From the NCBI GenBank assembly GCA_947359465.1, contig OX375872.1, positions 6,701,741 to 6,765,740 of the forward strand: 64,000 nt of DNA, in the 5' to 3' direction. Source of the DNA: Metellina segmentata. Its lineage: Eukaryota > Arthropoda > Arachnida > Araneae > Tetragnathidae. Both the position numbers and the translations under genes were made by a program. The notes under the pieces were generated by a model that worked only from the letters and a program-made list of their open reading frames with translations, was not told where the DNA came from and made no database searches. Below are positions 1 through 11,008 of this stretch, piece after piece. Positions within the stretch are counted from its first letter, which is position 1. Each line of letters opens with the position of its first letter.

Positions 1-740
1 TTTATATGTGTGCCACCTGCCAGAATATTCTCGAAAAACAACAGTGCAGAAATCACAAAAGATTCTCATTAGCAGGTTGGTAAAAATTTGCACATGCGCA
101 TAAAGGAACATCAGAATCGTTTTGTAAGTCTAAACCAAAACCCAAATAATGCTAAAAAAAACACGAAAGGGCATTGTTTAAACCAGAGAAATCACGCATG
201 AACTAAGAAAACATCGAAATTATTACCGCTGAACTACAACATCGCGACACCTGTACTAAGGGATGGCTGCGTGATATCGGGGAATATCGCGATATCACGA
301 TGCATCGGCAGCTTGAAAATCGCGAAACCGATATTGCGATGACGATCTCACACTCACACCGATTGGCCTAGTATGTTCCACACACCATATATGCTCAAGT
401 AGATTAAAAAATAGCTTATTTAGAAGGAAAAAAAACAAGCATAAAAATAGAAATAAAGGGGCATTTGATTCCTCTAAGAAAACATCGAAATCGTTGGCGC
501 TGAGCAACAGGAGACATCGCGATTCCGTAAAACCGTGATATTTGTGCTCTGGGATTGGCTGCTTGACATCGTGAAAAACCGCGATATCGCGCATGCGCTT
601 TGAAAAAATCGACATCAGGAAAAAGCGATATATCGTCATCGTCAAAATGGCGAAACCGGTGTGACGATGTCGATCTCAAACCGGTTTACCACGATGTATC
701 GATACATCGCCCAGGCCTAGTTACGGTATGGTAATTTTGA
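1..740. repeat. Degenerate two-unit repeat rich in CGATATCG-type words
   Basis: No gene. Two related blocks (about 190-350 and 470-690) share the words AAGAAAACATCGAAAT, CTGAGC/CTGAAC, ACATCGCGA, GGGATGGCTGC or GGGATTGGCTGC, and GCGATATC. They look like two diverged copies of one unit. The right end, CATCGCCCAGGCCTAG, resembles hAT-type termini, so a decayed non-autonomous element is the best guess. The short open frames here lie wholly in repeat DNA. Confidence 0.45.
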
Positions 741-2732
741 CATCAATGAAATTTCTTCATTTGATTTCACGCACTGTTTACAGGGTGGTAACAGAACCGG
801 GAAATCAGGGAATTCTCAGGGAAAATTTCCAAAATTAGGTGGAGTGGTAGCATCCGATACGTTAGGCCGCCAAAGCGATTTTTTACGCCAAATCAAGATG
901 GCGGCCGATATAATCAATTCCAAGATGGCCGCCATATAGCAAAATACACACCGTGAACCTTTGCATGCAGTGCATAAATAATAATAATTTGTTAAAAAAT
1001 TAAGAAAAAAGCAATATAAATTTCACTTGAATATTTTCTAATATTTCAGTCTGGTTTTCTCCGAACATGTACGCTATTTTGGGTCAATTTCATTCTAGTT
1101 TTGTCCCTTTAAAGAAAAATTTTGAATTAATTTTTTTTTTTTAAATAAATAAAAAAAAAATTTAATTTTTTCAAAATGTCCGGATTTTTATCAATTTTGA
1201 ATTAGAGACTTTGCAATGCATAGAAAATTCAAAACAAGAAATCTTTTTTTAATAAGGTAGTTCTTTTCTGTGATCATAATCCACACAAAGGTTTTTGATG
1301 AGAAAAAAAAAATCTAAAAATTCTTCTGCTATCTATAAGTGTGAAAAAATATTTTTTCACAATTTTTCTAGCAATTAGCATTATGTGAGCAACTCAATGG
1401 GGATATTCCTGGTTATAGAGCCATATATGGAAAAGCAAAACAAATGTTTTTATTGTAACACCTTTACAAGAGGAAATTGTTTTTTAGAGGAGTCAAAGCG
1501 TATTGCGCTTAAGGTTTCAATGCGTTTAAACCAGTATACCGGGAGAAATTTGTTTGTAGATAAGTCACAGCGTATAACGTGCGATCCCCGCCTGCCGGCT
1601 ACCTCGCCGCCCCTCCAGGGCCGGCGAGGACCTTTCACCGTTGGCTTCCATGCGTATAAGTCACCGTATTGGGTGCCCACCCAAGCATAGTCCAGTGTTT
1701 GTAATATAACCAAAAGCTAATCGAAAATCAAACTTACCCTCATAGCCGGGTCCTTGAAATTCTGACTATGGTTAACAGTCCTATGCTCGAATCGATAACC
1801 CTTGAACTCTTTGTCCTTCGGGTATTTATCTCAGCATATTTTCACCTCAATCATAAAACATTTATCCGTCCCTTGTTCAAGTCCTCCAAACACCCATTTA
1901 CCCTCCAATTTCTAACTCCTGTTATACTTTCTTTTGCCAAACTTTTGTCCATTCTTTCTACATTTTCACTCCTACCTATCACCAGCATCCTTTCTCAATG
2001 TTAAAATCATATCATTCTCACATGAAAGACATTTCATCCTCTTCCCAATCAAGCCACATGTTTGCAAAAAAAAAATTCAAATGTTTAATAACATTATCCA
2101 TTGTTATATCAAATCAACTAAGGGGAGGTAAGCAACCAAAAAGGGGAAAAATTTCTAAATTCTAATCTGCAATTTCAAAAATCAAATTTAATCCAAATTT
2201 AAATTAAGTGACAAATTTAAAAAATTGTAACTTACAATCTGCTTTCCAAAGTTATCCTAAAAATTTTGAAAATAAATAAAACAAGTCGATTTTATAAATC
2301 AAGAGCAAAATTCACATGCACCCAACAATTTCAAAGACTGCCTAAATTTTAATTCCGTTCTACATTAAAAATAAAAGTGGGAAAAGCGTATTTTCTTCCT
2401 TAACCAATCATGAGACCCGTTTCTTATCGTCAGGAGAAAATATCTAGGGTTGCCTTAAAACTAAGAAAAACGGGAAGGTTACCGCATTTGGCGATACATC
2501 GCTCGAAAGTTGTAACGTATCGGATACTACATACCATCCCAAAATTATTCGTCATATCGTTCCATATTTGTCAGGACTTTGCCTACCAGAAACACACAGA
2601 CAAAATGAAAATTTAACCTTTTGACTATGACTATCGATATAACAAGCACGATGCTTATAACTTTCAATGTACAACTGCTCTAACGGCTGTAGTCTAAATT
2701 ATTTCTTGGCGCGATTCTTATAACATTTAAGG
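741..2732. other. Non-coding repeat-derived DNA upstream of or within the CASD1 5' region
   Basis: I see no supported gene. A hAT-like terminus (CAGGGTGGTAAC) begins near 785. A GC-rich island at about 1585-1700 interrupts otherwise AT-rich sequence and contains twofold words such as GCGTATAA. A block near 2660-2700 (AACGGCTGTAGTCTAAAT) is related to 3555-3630 and to 22200-22260. The open frames here have no family resemblance. Confidence 0.5.
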
Positions 2733-3535
2733 CTGGCCTCGAAATAGATTTTTTAATACAGGTACACCTTGAGCACCTAAGTTTTTAAATTAGGTGCACA
2801 GATTATATTTTAGGTGCACATTAAAAAAAACTGGAATATAAGAGCATTAATGTAATGTAAACTACTTTATTAGTTGGGTATGTTGACATAGGTTAGTTGT
2901 AGATAGTAAATAAAAATATTTAAATAATTTTTCTTTTCTGCGAAATTATTATGTGTAAATATTCAGTCACATCATCAGACATTGGTGGCAATCAAAAACG
3001 TCTAGTGTCCATCCTTCTATTTGTATTTTTCCTCCATTGCACTTCAGAAAGATATCAATGGCCAACGAACAAACACCTCCTACCTGCACAGGTTTTAGAA
3101 TTTTTGCTTCCAATGATTCACCAACTTTTTGCAGCTCTGCCCAGTTTATAGAAGAATACTTATATATTGCAAATAAGTCATTCATTGCAGATTCCATTTG
3201 CGTCAAATATTTTGAATTTCGCATAACATCTTTGATTGCAAGTTACAGCTGATAAACACAACGATGTATGCCAAGTAGATGACTGCGACTGTCATGAAGT
3301 AGCTTGTAGACCCTTTCTTGGCTCCGAAATTACTTGCTGCACCATCTAATGTACAAGCAATTAGTCTTGTTTTAGTTTCTTCTAAACTTAGGTTCAAGCA
3401 ATCTTTCATAGTACTTTCCAACAAATTCTTTTCCAACCCCCTTTTTTTTAACGTTAGGTGCACTGGGTGCACCTAGCAGGAAAATATTAGGTGCAAAATT
3501 TTATTTTCATATGCACCCGGGTATTTCGAGCCCTG
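2733..3535 (-). mobile_element. hAT-type DNA transposon, internally deleted
   Basis: The ends are inverted: left CTGGCCTCGAAATA, right end reading CAGGGCTCGAAATACCCG on the minus strand. The flanking 8 bases are ATTTAAGG and TTTTAAGG (7 of 8 identical), the expected hAT target-site duplication length. TAGGTGCAC words are repeated near both ends. A second member with the same ends lies at 10367-11622. The interior keeps only minus-strand transposase fragments, so this copy is not autonomous. Confidence 0.8.
2967..3472 (-). pseudogene. hAT transposase fragments
   Basis: Two overlapping minus-strand frames read like consecutive parts of a hAT-type transposase of the ZNF862-like group. The upstream one holds LIACTLDGAASNFGAKKG, the Asp-Gly-Ala-Ser stretch around a catalytic aspartate. 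The downstream one holds SINWAELQKVGESLEAKI, resembling the segment that precedes the RW motif. They are in different frames, lack the C-terminal dimerisation domain, and fill the element at 2733-3535. Superfamily is reasonably sure from the motif plus the 8-bp duplication; subfamily is not. Confidence 0.6.
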
Positions 3536-3539
3536 TTTT

Positions 3540-4575
3540 AAGGTACAGCTTATGTTCTGGCCGTTGTCTAAATTCTTCCTTGGCGCAATCATGATACAAC
3601 TGCTGTACTGGCTGTAGTCTAAGGCCCAGTGCACACATCTGATTTTTCAACGTGCGGCGCCACTGCGGCACCGAAGACCAACTGTGCACACATAACCGTG
3701 AAATGACGCAAGTACTCATTTCGCACCATTTGCGATAAATATTTTACTGAAGAAAACGTGTTTATTTCGCTAACTTAATGTAAAAAAGTATATTTTGAAA
3801 CACACACAAAATAGCCGTTACTGGATCAACCATTTATGAATTACTTTTGACCGGAGAAGCGTGTGCGGCGAGCTGGTGCGCTGTGGTGAACTGCGGTAAA
3901 AATTGCACGCATGATGGACGTACATCGGCGCAGTGCTGCCGGAGGCATGTGTGCACTACTCCATTGGATCTAATGTATCTCAGACCGCACTTCCTTTGCG
4001 GCAGCGGCGCCCTACGTGTAAAAACCGGATGTGTGCACCGGGCCTTAACTTTTCGCTTGCCGAGGTTGCCATGGAAACCATAATAATCGTAATGCAGATG
4101 GATTGCCTTAACCTGCCCTAACTTGCTACTAGAAGTGCACAAAAAAAAAACCGCCAAGATCGTTGCCACCATCTTAAACGTAGACTGAAGCTGTACCAAT
4201 TTTTTATGTATATTTGATTTTGATGTATACTTGGATAATCTAGGGACAGGTGTAAAAAGTTCATAATGAAAATATTTTGATTTTTTTTCCCAGTTTTTTT
4301 AATTGCTATTGTTAGAGTTCCATTAAGGGTTCCAACCCTTACAATAACAATTAATTTTTCTGATGAGAAAGAATACAAAATATTTGTGGAGAATGATCCT
4401 TTTACCCCCATCTGACCCTAAATATTTTAAAATATTGTCATGTGGGTACTGTATATTGATACCAATTACGGATCCCGACATTTCATAAGGGATTTGTAAA
4501 ATCGGGGAAATGTTTGTCACACTATCATGGAAATCAGGGAACTTTTTTTCGAGGATTTTGTTGCCACCCTAGTTT
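3540..4575. repeat. Dispersed repeat, copy 1 (second copy at 23080-23860)
   Basis: From about 3840 to 4575 the sequence is closely matched, in the same orientation, by 23130-23860, including the word GAGGTTGCCATGGAAACCAT and the end GGATTTTGTTGCCACCCT. The left part contains GTGCACACATC-type words in both orientations (about 3630, 3690, 4030), suggesting inverted termini of one element. The right end CACCCT with GGAAATCAGGGAA resembles, inverted, the CAGGGTGG end at about 785. No coding content is credible. Confidence 0.65.
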
Positions 4576-4589
4576 AGATAAAATGGTTC

Positions 4590-4880
4590 CTACAGCAATT
4601 GGTAAAGTTGCAAGAGGATAGTTGTACTTTTTATATGTTAAACAAATCTCATTTATATATTCACACTGATGAATCAGTAGGGTTTTACCATCTTGTTCAA
4701 ACTCGACACCTAAAAATTTTTGTGTCTTTCCAAAACTTTTATATAAAATTGTTGATTTATTTTTTTAACATTATTAGATATTAAAGATTCATTTATAGAA
4801 AAGATAATTATGTCATCAACATATATTGAAAGTACCACATTGTCATCAAAAGTATAAATACTGTTTGCTCATTAAATTTG
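4590..4880 (-). pseudogene. Copia-type reverse transcriptase fragment
   Basis: Reading the minus strand leftwards from about 4860 gives the catalytic box YVDDIIIFS (near 4800-4826), then a run of polar residues and FGVEFEQDGKT-like sequence, as in Copia (Ty1) reverse transcriptase. Frame breaks are present and neither RNase H nor integrase is seen. It lies on the opposite strand to the Copia gag at 4935-8610, so the two belong to different insertions or to a rearranged one. Confidence 0.6.
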
Positions 4881-4934
4881 GAATTTGAGGTTTTCCAAAG
4901 TTGCCCACGAAATAATCAATCATCTGCTAATTTA

Positions 4935-4973
4935 AAATAACTTGAGACGGAGGACGCATCAGGCGGTGATCGC
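4935..4973 (+). pseudogene. Copia-type gag, left part, split by a hAT insertion
   Basis: A short plus-strand frame ends at the duplicated octamer GTGATCGC (4966-4973). Removing the 3481-bp hAT element and one octamer brings this frame into register with the frame that resumes at 8455. The joined reading is a Copia-type gag (UBN2 class). The gag was therefore already there when the hAT arrived. Confidence 0.6.
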
Positions 4974-5049
4974 TAGGACTGGGCCTTAAATCGATGTTAG
5001 ACGAAATATCGATTTAAAGCTAACATCGGCGATCCGATTTATCTATTTA

Positions 5050-5375
5050 ATCTTCCGTGAAATTCCGATTTAGCGCAAACGCCGCGATCCGATTTAGCGC
5101 TAACATCGCGATCCGATTTAGCAGCCGATTTAGCGCCAACGTCGCGATTCGATATAGCAGCCGATTTAGCGCCAACGTAATGTTCCGATATAGCAACCGA
5201 TTTAGCGCCAACGTAGTGTTCCGATATAGCAGCCGATTTAGCGCCAACGTAGTGTTCCGATATAGCAGCCGATTTAGCGCCATCGTAGTGATCCGATTAT
5301 AGCAGCCGATTTAGCGCCAATGTCGCGATCCGATTTAGCGCTAACGCTACGATCCGATTTTAGCGTGCAGCGATT
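5050..5375. repeat. 36-bp minisatellite in hAT subterminal region
   Basis: About eight units, best preserved between 5120 and 5290, of a 36-bp repeat made of two related 18-bp halves around CCGATTTAGCGCCAACGT. Because 36 is divisible by 3, both strands stay open for about 80 codons. These repeat-encoded frames are not genes. Arrays of this kind near hAT ends can be transposase-binding clusters, which is an inference here. Confidence 0.85.
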
Positions 5376-6198
5376 TACACGCAGAAACCGGTTTAGTACC
5401 GAAGACCCTTCGAATGCTTTCCAGCCAAACTCGATTTAAGAGTCGACCGGCGAATCCGATTTTTCGCGCCAAACAAACCAGACAGCCCCATGTAATTCAT
5501 TCATTATTTAAATTTCGTGCTCCGAACTTTGGCTCTAGGATCTTCCAAGACATATTGCTTTCAACTCGACGCATCTGTTATCCTTTGTCAGTTTTCATAT
5601 TTGGAATTTAAAATATTAACAGTTTCGTTTCAGCTAATTCTGCAAACTAAGAATATAATTAGTTTGGTTAGTCAATTTTTTATTTTGTTCTTTGTAAATA
5701 AGAATATTTTTCGGAAATTTCCTAGCAATTATGGTTGAAAAGAAAGAGTAAAGTTTAAAATCGAATTTCGTTTTTTTGCTAATGTATTCCTTTGATGAAA
5801 TATTAATTAATCACATGTTTAGGTAATATTTAAATATTTTTTTTTATTCTTTAATTAATTAAAAAAAAAAACTTCAAAGTAGTCATGCATTGGGTCTGGT
5901 TCTCCGATTTTGTGTGCTTTTATTATTTTGTCCTTTGAGCCATATGGAATATTTTCCTAAAATTAATACAGTATTTCTGGTTGGAAAAAAAAAAAAACTT
6001 TTATATTTAAAATCCAAATTCATCGAATTTCAGTGAATATTTTTATGCAGCCTTTTGATGAAAAATTAATTTTCATATGTTTGAGTAATATTTGAATATA
6101 TTAGTTTTAGTTTATTATTATTTTGTAATTAATTAAAAATACTTCAAATTAGAGTCCTACATCGGGATCCCGATTTTGCCGCGGGACGAGGTGATATA

Positions 6199-6313
6199 TC
6201 GTCATGCTAATTAGCAAAACTCGTAACTGCTTACTTTAACAGTGGAGTTACTTTAAATACTTTTGATAAAACTTTAACACTGGAGTTTCGAACTTTGCTA
6301 ATCAGCATGACGA
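6199..6313. repeat. Small inverted-repeat element
   Basis: The left arm TCGTCATGCTAATTAGCAAA (from 6199) and right arm TTTGCTAATCAGCATGACGA (to 6313) pair over about 25 bases with one or two mismatches. The centre holds two near copies of ACTTTAACAGTGGAGTT. It lies within the hAT at 4974-8454 and could be a tiny foldback MITE. Confidence 0.7.
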
Positions 6314-6965
6314 AAAAGTGCATTTTATTTACACTAAAAATAATGCACTATTTTTAGTGCATTTTGGGTTTTGTTGATTTTGCTTTTTTAATGAAGTTTT
6401 CATTTTTTATTTTACTTAATTAATTACTAAGAAATTTTTAAAATAACGCTAAAACAATATAGATATGTAACAAATAAGAAAAGTTAAAAATCGAAAAATA
6501 AAGTTCTGGCGTTTTTCAGATTGAAACTTTTTTTTTTCCACCAGAGGGGTAAACTCCCTGTTTAAGATAGTTTTTAAATGCATGAATGTGTAACTTGGAC
6601 TAAAAGGGGTCTTCCATTGGGCTCTGTCCCTCCAACAAAAAATGATTAATTCCTTTTTCTCGTGGTACTTAATTATTTTAAATCACAAAGTTCAATTTTT
6701 AAAATCCAAATTCATCGAATCTTTCTAAAAAAAATAAGCTTTGCATATATTTGTGCAATGTTTCAGTAACTTAGTTTTAATTACTATTGTTTTGGAATTA
6801 ATTGAAATACTTAAAAATTCACTAAAATACTTTAAGTTCATTAAATATTTTATTTGTATGATTATTGTCTAATGAAAGTACAGGTTAACAAAAATAACTC
6901 AAGTTTAATTTTTTTTATACTTCAGCACATTTTCTCCCAACATGACTCATCCAATGTATCGAGGT

Positions 6966-7607
6966 CTAGAATGTCCTAAATATGCTCATATTGTCCCACC
7001 CGTTGGGGCAGCACATTAAAATTGTGCAAAAGATTTCTACAAAATCAATTGCCCTTCTGCAAGGTGATGCAGGATTATCCCACAAAAAACATCTTGAAAT
7101 GAATAAAAATGAAGTATCTGCATTAGAAGATTTTGTAGTCAACAAGGTTAATGGAAGATGTAACAAAAAATCTGTCAGGGGACAAATATGCAACAGCATG
7201 CTGTTTTGCCTGCATTAAGGAAAATTTTAAAAGATCTGCAAGCTAAGGATACAGACAAACAATTCGTATAAGATATAAAAAAAAATTCTGCATTAGAGGA
7301 AAGTTATGAATGCATTGACTTGATGCACATTTTAAAATTTGTAGACGTATGTGATCCAAGATTTCGTTTGAATTACATGGAAGATAAAGAAGGGGTAAAA
7401 AAAAAATCACACATGCTATCACAATGTAATGTAAATACGTCCAACAATACAGCAAGTGAAAAAACTGATTATGACAATGACAAGGAAGCAGTGAATGCGA
7501 TTGATATTCCAGCTAGAAAAGTTGAAAGTGAACTTCAAAACTATTTATCAATGCCAAAAGTTGATTTAAATGAAGATTCATTGACTTGGTGGAGATGTGA
7601 TTTGTGA
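6966..7607 (+). pseudogene. hAT (ZBED-like) transposase, broken
   Basis: The plus-strand pieces follow the order of a ZBED-type hAT transposase: a segment with LEMNKNEVSALEDF, then HAVLPALRKILKDLQ-like sequence, then ILKFVDVCDPRFRLNYM (the DPRF block) from about 7330, and near 7540-7600 ELQNYLSMPKV with DSLTWWRCDL, the lead-in to the dimerisation region. At least one stop and frame changes separate the pieces, and the ERxFS-type C-terminal motif is missing. Not a functional enzyme. Confidence 0.72.
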
Positions 7608-8454
7608 TTTGCAAAAATCAAATTTCTTTATTGCCTAAAAATGCAGGTTTTTCTGGCCCAAAATAAAAGATCTATTTAGTCTCAGTTTTAATTTTTTTTT
7701 TTTTTACAACTTTATATTCTTTAAATCTAGAACCTATTATGTGTTGCCTTTCTTTTTCACATGCAGTTTTGTATACAATATATATAAGCTATATTTTTTA
7801 TTTGTTGAATTTTATTCATGAGAAATGTTTTCAATTGAAACAAAAAGTTAAAAATCTGATAATAATTTCATGCAGATGGACATCTATTGTTGCTTAGAAT
7901 AGCAATAAGCTGTTTTTATATTATTTCATAAAGAACAAGTTCATCAAATTTATTAAAACGGTTAAATAATTTTTAGAATGCAAAAGGAGAAATTAAAAAA
8001 AAAAATCAAAACTGAAATAAATAAGAAGTGCAATTGGAACATTTAGTTGCATAGTATTGTACAACAAATAAATGTACTAAAATTACTTCAATGAATTATT
8101 CATTTGAGGCAGGATAATTATTATTTCAATCTATTGTTTAAAATTGAAATTATGTATTCCAAGACTTAAATCAGAATAAAAATGGATTTATTGACATAAA
8201 ATATGATTAATATTGATATAAGAAAATGCGTGTAGGTGGAGAGGCATTTTTTTTATAGATAACATACCTTTCAAAATATTTTTGAGAAAAACTAAGTATA
8301 TACAATATAATACAGGGGGCTGCATAACGACCATTTTTGTCACTCTATTAAAAAATAGGTTCCATATTCTGAAGGTTAAATCGATTTATCACTAAATCGC
8401 GATATTAGATGGATGATAAATCGATTTAAGAAATTTCTATATCGTCCAGCCCTA

Positions 8455-8610
8455 GTGATCGCAACGACGAACGTACATATCAGAAGCTCCTCAAGGATTA
8501 CAATCTCCGAAAAGATCGGGCCTACAGTGCTATTTATTTATATTCGGAGAAGGAATGTCGCTTATTGATATTGGGAAATGAAGACCCTGTAACTGCATAG
8601 AAGATCCTGG
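8455..8610 (+). pseudogene. Copia-type gag, right part
   Basis: The frame after the hAT reads NDERTYQKLLKDYNLRKD followed by AIYLYSEKECR and GNEDPVTA, then a stop near 8600; continued sequence gives KILEEHF-like text. This is the UBN2 gag pattern in which a tryptophan-containing helix follows. It continues the frame at 4935-4973. Truncated: no zinc knuckle or pol is found downstream. Confidence 0.6.
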
Positions 8611-9781
8611 AGGAACATTTTTAGACCTTATTCAAGAGCTAGAGCAATAGGGAACCAGGAGGGAAGATTCATCTACCTATGAAATTGTTTGATGGGTACC
8701 TGTGATTTCGAGTCATCAAGATTTTATATGATAAACATTAAGGCATTCTATAAAGATAGTTTCCTGGTAGAATAATGATCTTCCAAAATTGATAATTTTA
8801 GTTTGATATTACTGATTTTTGAAATTAAATATAGGATCATCTCTGTTTTTTGTCAAAACATGTATCTATTTTATTTTCAGTTAAGATTTGGCTGTTCATA
8901 GTCTCAATGACATTTCATATATGACACCTAGACTATGTTTTCTTGTTTTGGAATGTAAGAAATACAATTGAGGATTCCTTAAATTAGAATTATTACAGCA
9001 GATGCAGAACTCATAAAGTGTAGACATTATTTAAAACTTTTTATTTGTATTGCACCAAATAATGACCCCATGTACCACAGTGATCTTTCCTTCCTTTCAT
9101 TTTTATCCTTACCTACCCTTCTAATTTTTGCTTTTTTTTCCTCATTGTGCATTCAACTACAGCATATTGTTGCATTTTGCTTCTCCATATTCCACTATCT
9201 AGTCCTTGGTGAATTTTCAGTTTACAAAAGTAGATTATTTCTGAAGCTTTCATTAAATTTTTCAGCTTCAAGTCACTAGCTTTGAGTAATTAGCAGATTT
9301 TTCATGAACACGATATGAAATTCCTTAGGGAGTACCTACTAGCATCGTTACATTAGAAGGTCCATCCTCAGACACCAAAATATTGGTTCAATCGTAAATG
9401 ACTTATATTTCTTCCTAAGAATGTGCTTTTGTAGCCATGAAAAATGCAAATTGTGTAAAACCTCTTGAAGAGAACAGTGCAATCTGTAGCAAATTGGTCA
9501 ACTGATTTTTGTCCCTATCTTATAATTCTACCTCATACAAGAAGTGGGGACAGATTCTTGAGTGAATAATTGACTCTGTATAAATATATCAGATTTTCTT
9601 TACATTCAAATCTCACTGGTAGCCAAATGTATTCTAAGCTTCTGGTAAGAACATTAACAATGAACAGCCTATATCAGCCCCAAGAAATGGTTAAACCAAG
9701 TTAGTAAATATATTTTAAGTATTGAAGATGAAAGAAAGGAATATCCACTTTCACTGTACTTAGTAGCCATACATTTAGTAT
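8611..9781. other. AT-rich non-coding interval
   Basis: No gene seen. A pyrimidine-rich tract near 9080-9190 resembles in composition the segment around 26140-26220, but I could not show true homology. The one open frame there (9070-9279) is a hydrophobic low-complexity reading of that tract. Confidence 0.5.
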
Positions 9782-10019
9782 TTAACCCGCAGGTATTTGT
9801 ATTTAGGACGCGCTCTACTTGTTGTTGCATGAAGACGTGCGCCAGGCTTCATAGGCCCAAAGCAATTTTTTCTTAATGAGACATAAAAAACTATATATTT
9901 TACCGTAAAAAATTAATTAATTTTTTCAAAACATAATATGAAATATATAAAAAATACATTTTTCAGATAAATATTGCATTTAAAATTCTAAACTGTTATG
10001 GCTGTTGTCCAATTTGTGA

Positions 10020-10366
10020 AGCAAACCATAGTTCATGATGTTCATAATTAATTCATTTACTTCGCAAACTACATTGGAATTCACACCGAATTCATTCCAA
10101 TAGATTACGAATTTCCATTTGGTTTGCAAAGCAAACCAACACCACTGGCAATGCCATGATGGCTGCTATCGAATTTGGCTGCATTTAACAATGATGAGGC
10201 CATCACTGTGTTGCCCATGGATGATATCCATAATTTGGTTTGCAAAGCAAACTAAATTGGAATTAGCAGGAAATTCATTCCAATAGGCTATGAATTTCCA
10301 TTTGGTTTGCAAAGCAAACCAACACCATGGGCAATGCTGTTATGGCTGTTATCCAACAGGCTACGA
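10020..10366. repeat. 183-bp repeat with GGTTTGCAAAGCAAACC palindromes
   Basis: Near-perfect palindromes occur at 10121-10137, 10237-10253 (last base changed) and 10304-10320. The segment around 10090-10190 recurs around 10270-10370 (spacing 183). The same family continues beyond the nested hAT at 11623-11740 and has a diverged copy at 47340-47585. No coding content. Confidence 0.75.
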
Positions 10367-10499
10367 CAGGCTTCGAAATAGATTTTTTAATACAAGTGCA
10401 CCTAAGTTTTTAAATTAGATGCAAAATTTAAAAAAAAACGTAATAGAAGATCATTAATGTAATGTTAACTACTTTATTAGTTGGGTATACCAACAACTA

Positions 10500-10800
10500 T
10501 TTCTTTTGTCTTTTCTTTCTCAGCTATTTCTAGTCTTTTCTTTCTCAACTATTTCTAGTCTTTTCTTTCTCAACTATTTCTTTTGTCTTTTCTTTCTCTA
10601 CTACTTCTTTTGTCTTTTTTATTTCTCTACTACTTCTTTTGTCTTTTTTATTTCTCTACTACTTCTTTTGTCTTTTTTATTTCTCTACTAATTCTTTTAT
10701 CTTTTTTATTTCTCTACTACTTCTTTAGTCTCTTCTTTCTCAACTATTTATTTAGTCTTTTCTTTCTCAACTATTTCTTTAGTCTTTTCTTTCTCAGCAA
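10500..10800. repeat. Degenerate tandem repeat of about 33-36 bp
   Basis: Repeated TTTCTCTACTACTTCTTTTG and related units, about eight copies, pyrimidine-rich on the plus strand. On the minus strand it encodes an EKEKTKEIV-type charged repeat that forms the tail of the 10748-11008 frame. It lies inside the nested hAT. Confidence 0.85.
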
Positions 10801-11008
10801 TTATTTCTTCGTTATCATCCCGTTCTGATACTATTTTATTTACATAATTACCACCTATGCCTTTCTTTGGTTTGTCAAGCAGCTTCGAATCACTTTGGTC
10901 CGCAACCATCGTTATTACGATTTCGCATGCATTCGCGTCTTTACGAAAATATTTCTGCGACATATTATTTTTCAAGATAGATGGTACAGGACGTTTCTTC
11001 GGTGGCAT
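10748..11008 (-). pseudogene. Possible hAT transposase N-terminus with expanded charged tail
   Basis: An 86-codon minus-strand frame starts MPPKKRPVPSILKNN and continues into a Glu/Lys-rich repeat made by the tandem array. A basic start followed by SIL and a short linker is compatible with the N-terminus of a hAT transposase, but no BED zinc finger is visible. It is included because it sits in a well-bounded hAT element on the strand used by the sister copy; function is not claimed. Confidence 0.4.

Larger units (their letters stand above)
4974..8454 (+). mobile_element. hAT-type DNA transposon (3.5 kb) with subterminal satellite
   Basis: The left end TAGGACTGGGC and the right end (TAGGGCTGGAC on the minus strand) form short inverted repeats. 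The flanks are a perfect 8-bp duplication, GTGATCGC at 4966-4973 and 8455-8462. Subterminal ATCGATTTAA words lie inside both ends, and a 36-bp minisatellite lies near the left end. A broken plus-strand hAT transposase is at 6966-7607. The perfect duplication argues for a fairly recent insertion despite the decayed coding region. Confidence 0.88.

Noticed and set aside
1450..1713. Open frames on both strands over the GC-rich island
   Set aside because: No motif, no splice context, and no protein-like pattern; likely chance openness in GC-richer DNA.
3834..4199. 121-codon minus-strand frame and overlapping plus-strand frames
   Set aside because: Lies in the dispersed repeat, and the 23 kb copy does not keep the frame open.
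5047..5302. Overlapping open frames of about 80 codons on both strands
   Set aside because: Produced by the 36-bp minisatellite; repetitive, with no family resemblance.
10506..10828. Hydrophobic plus-strand frames made of Phe, Leu and Ser
   Set aside because: Low-complexity reading of the pyrimidine-rich tandem array inside a hAT element.
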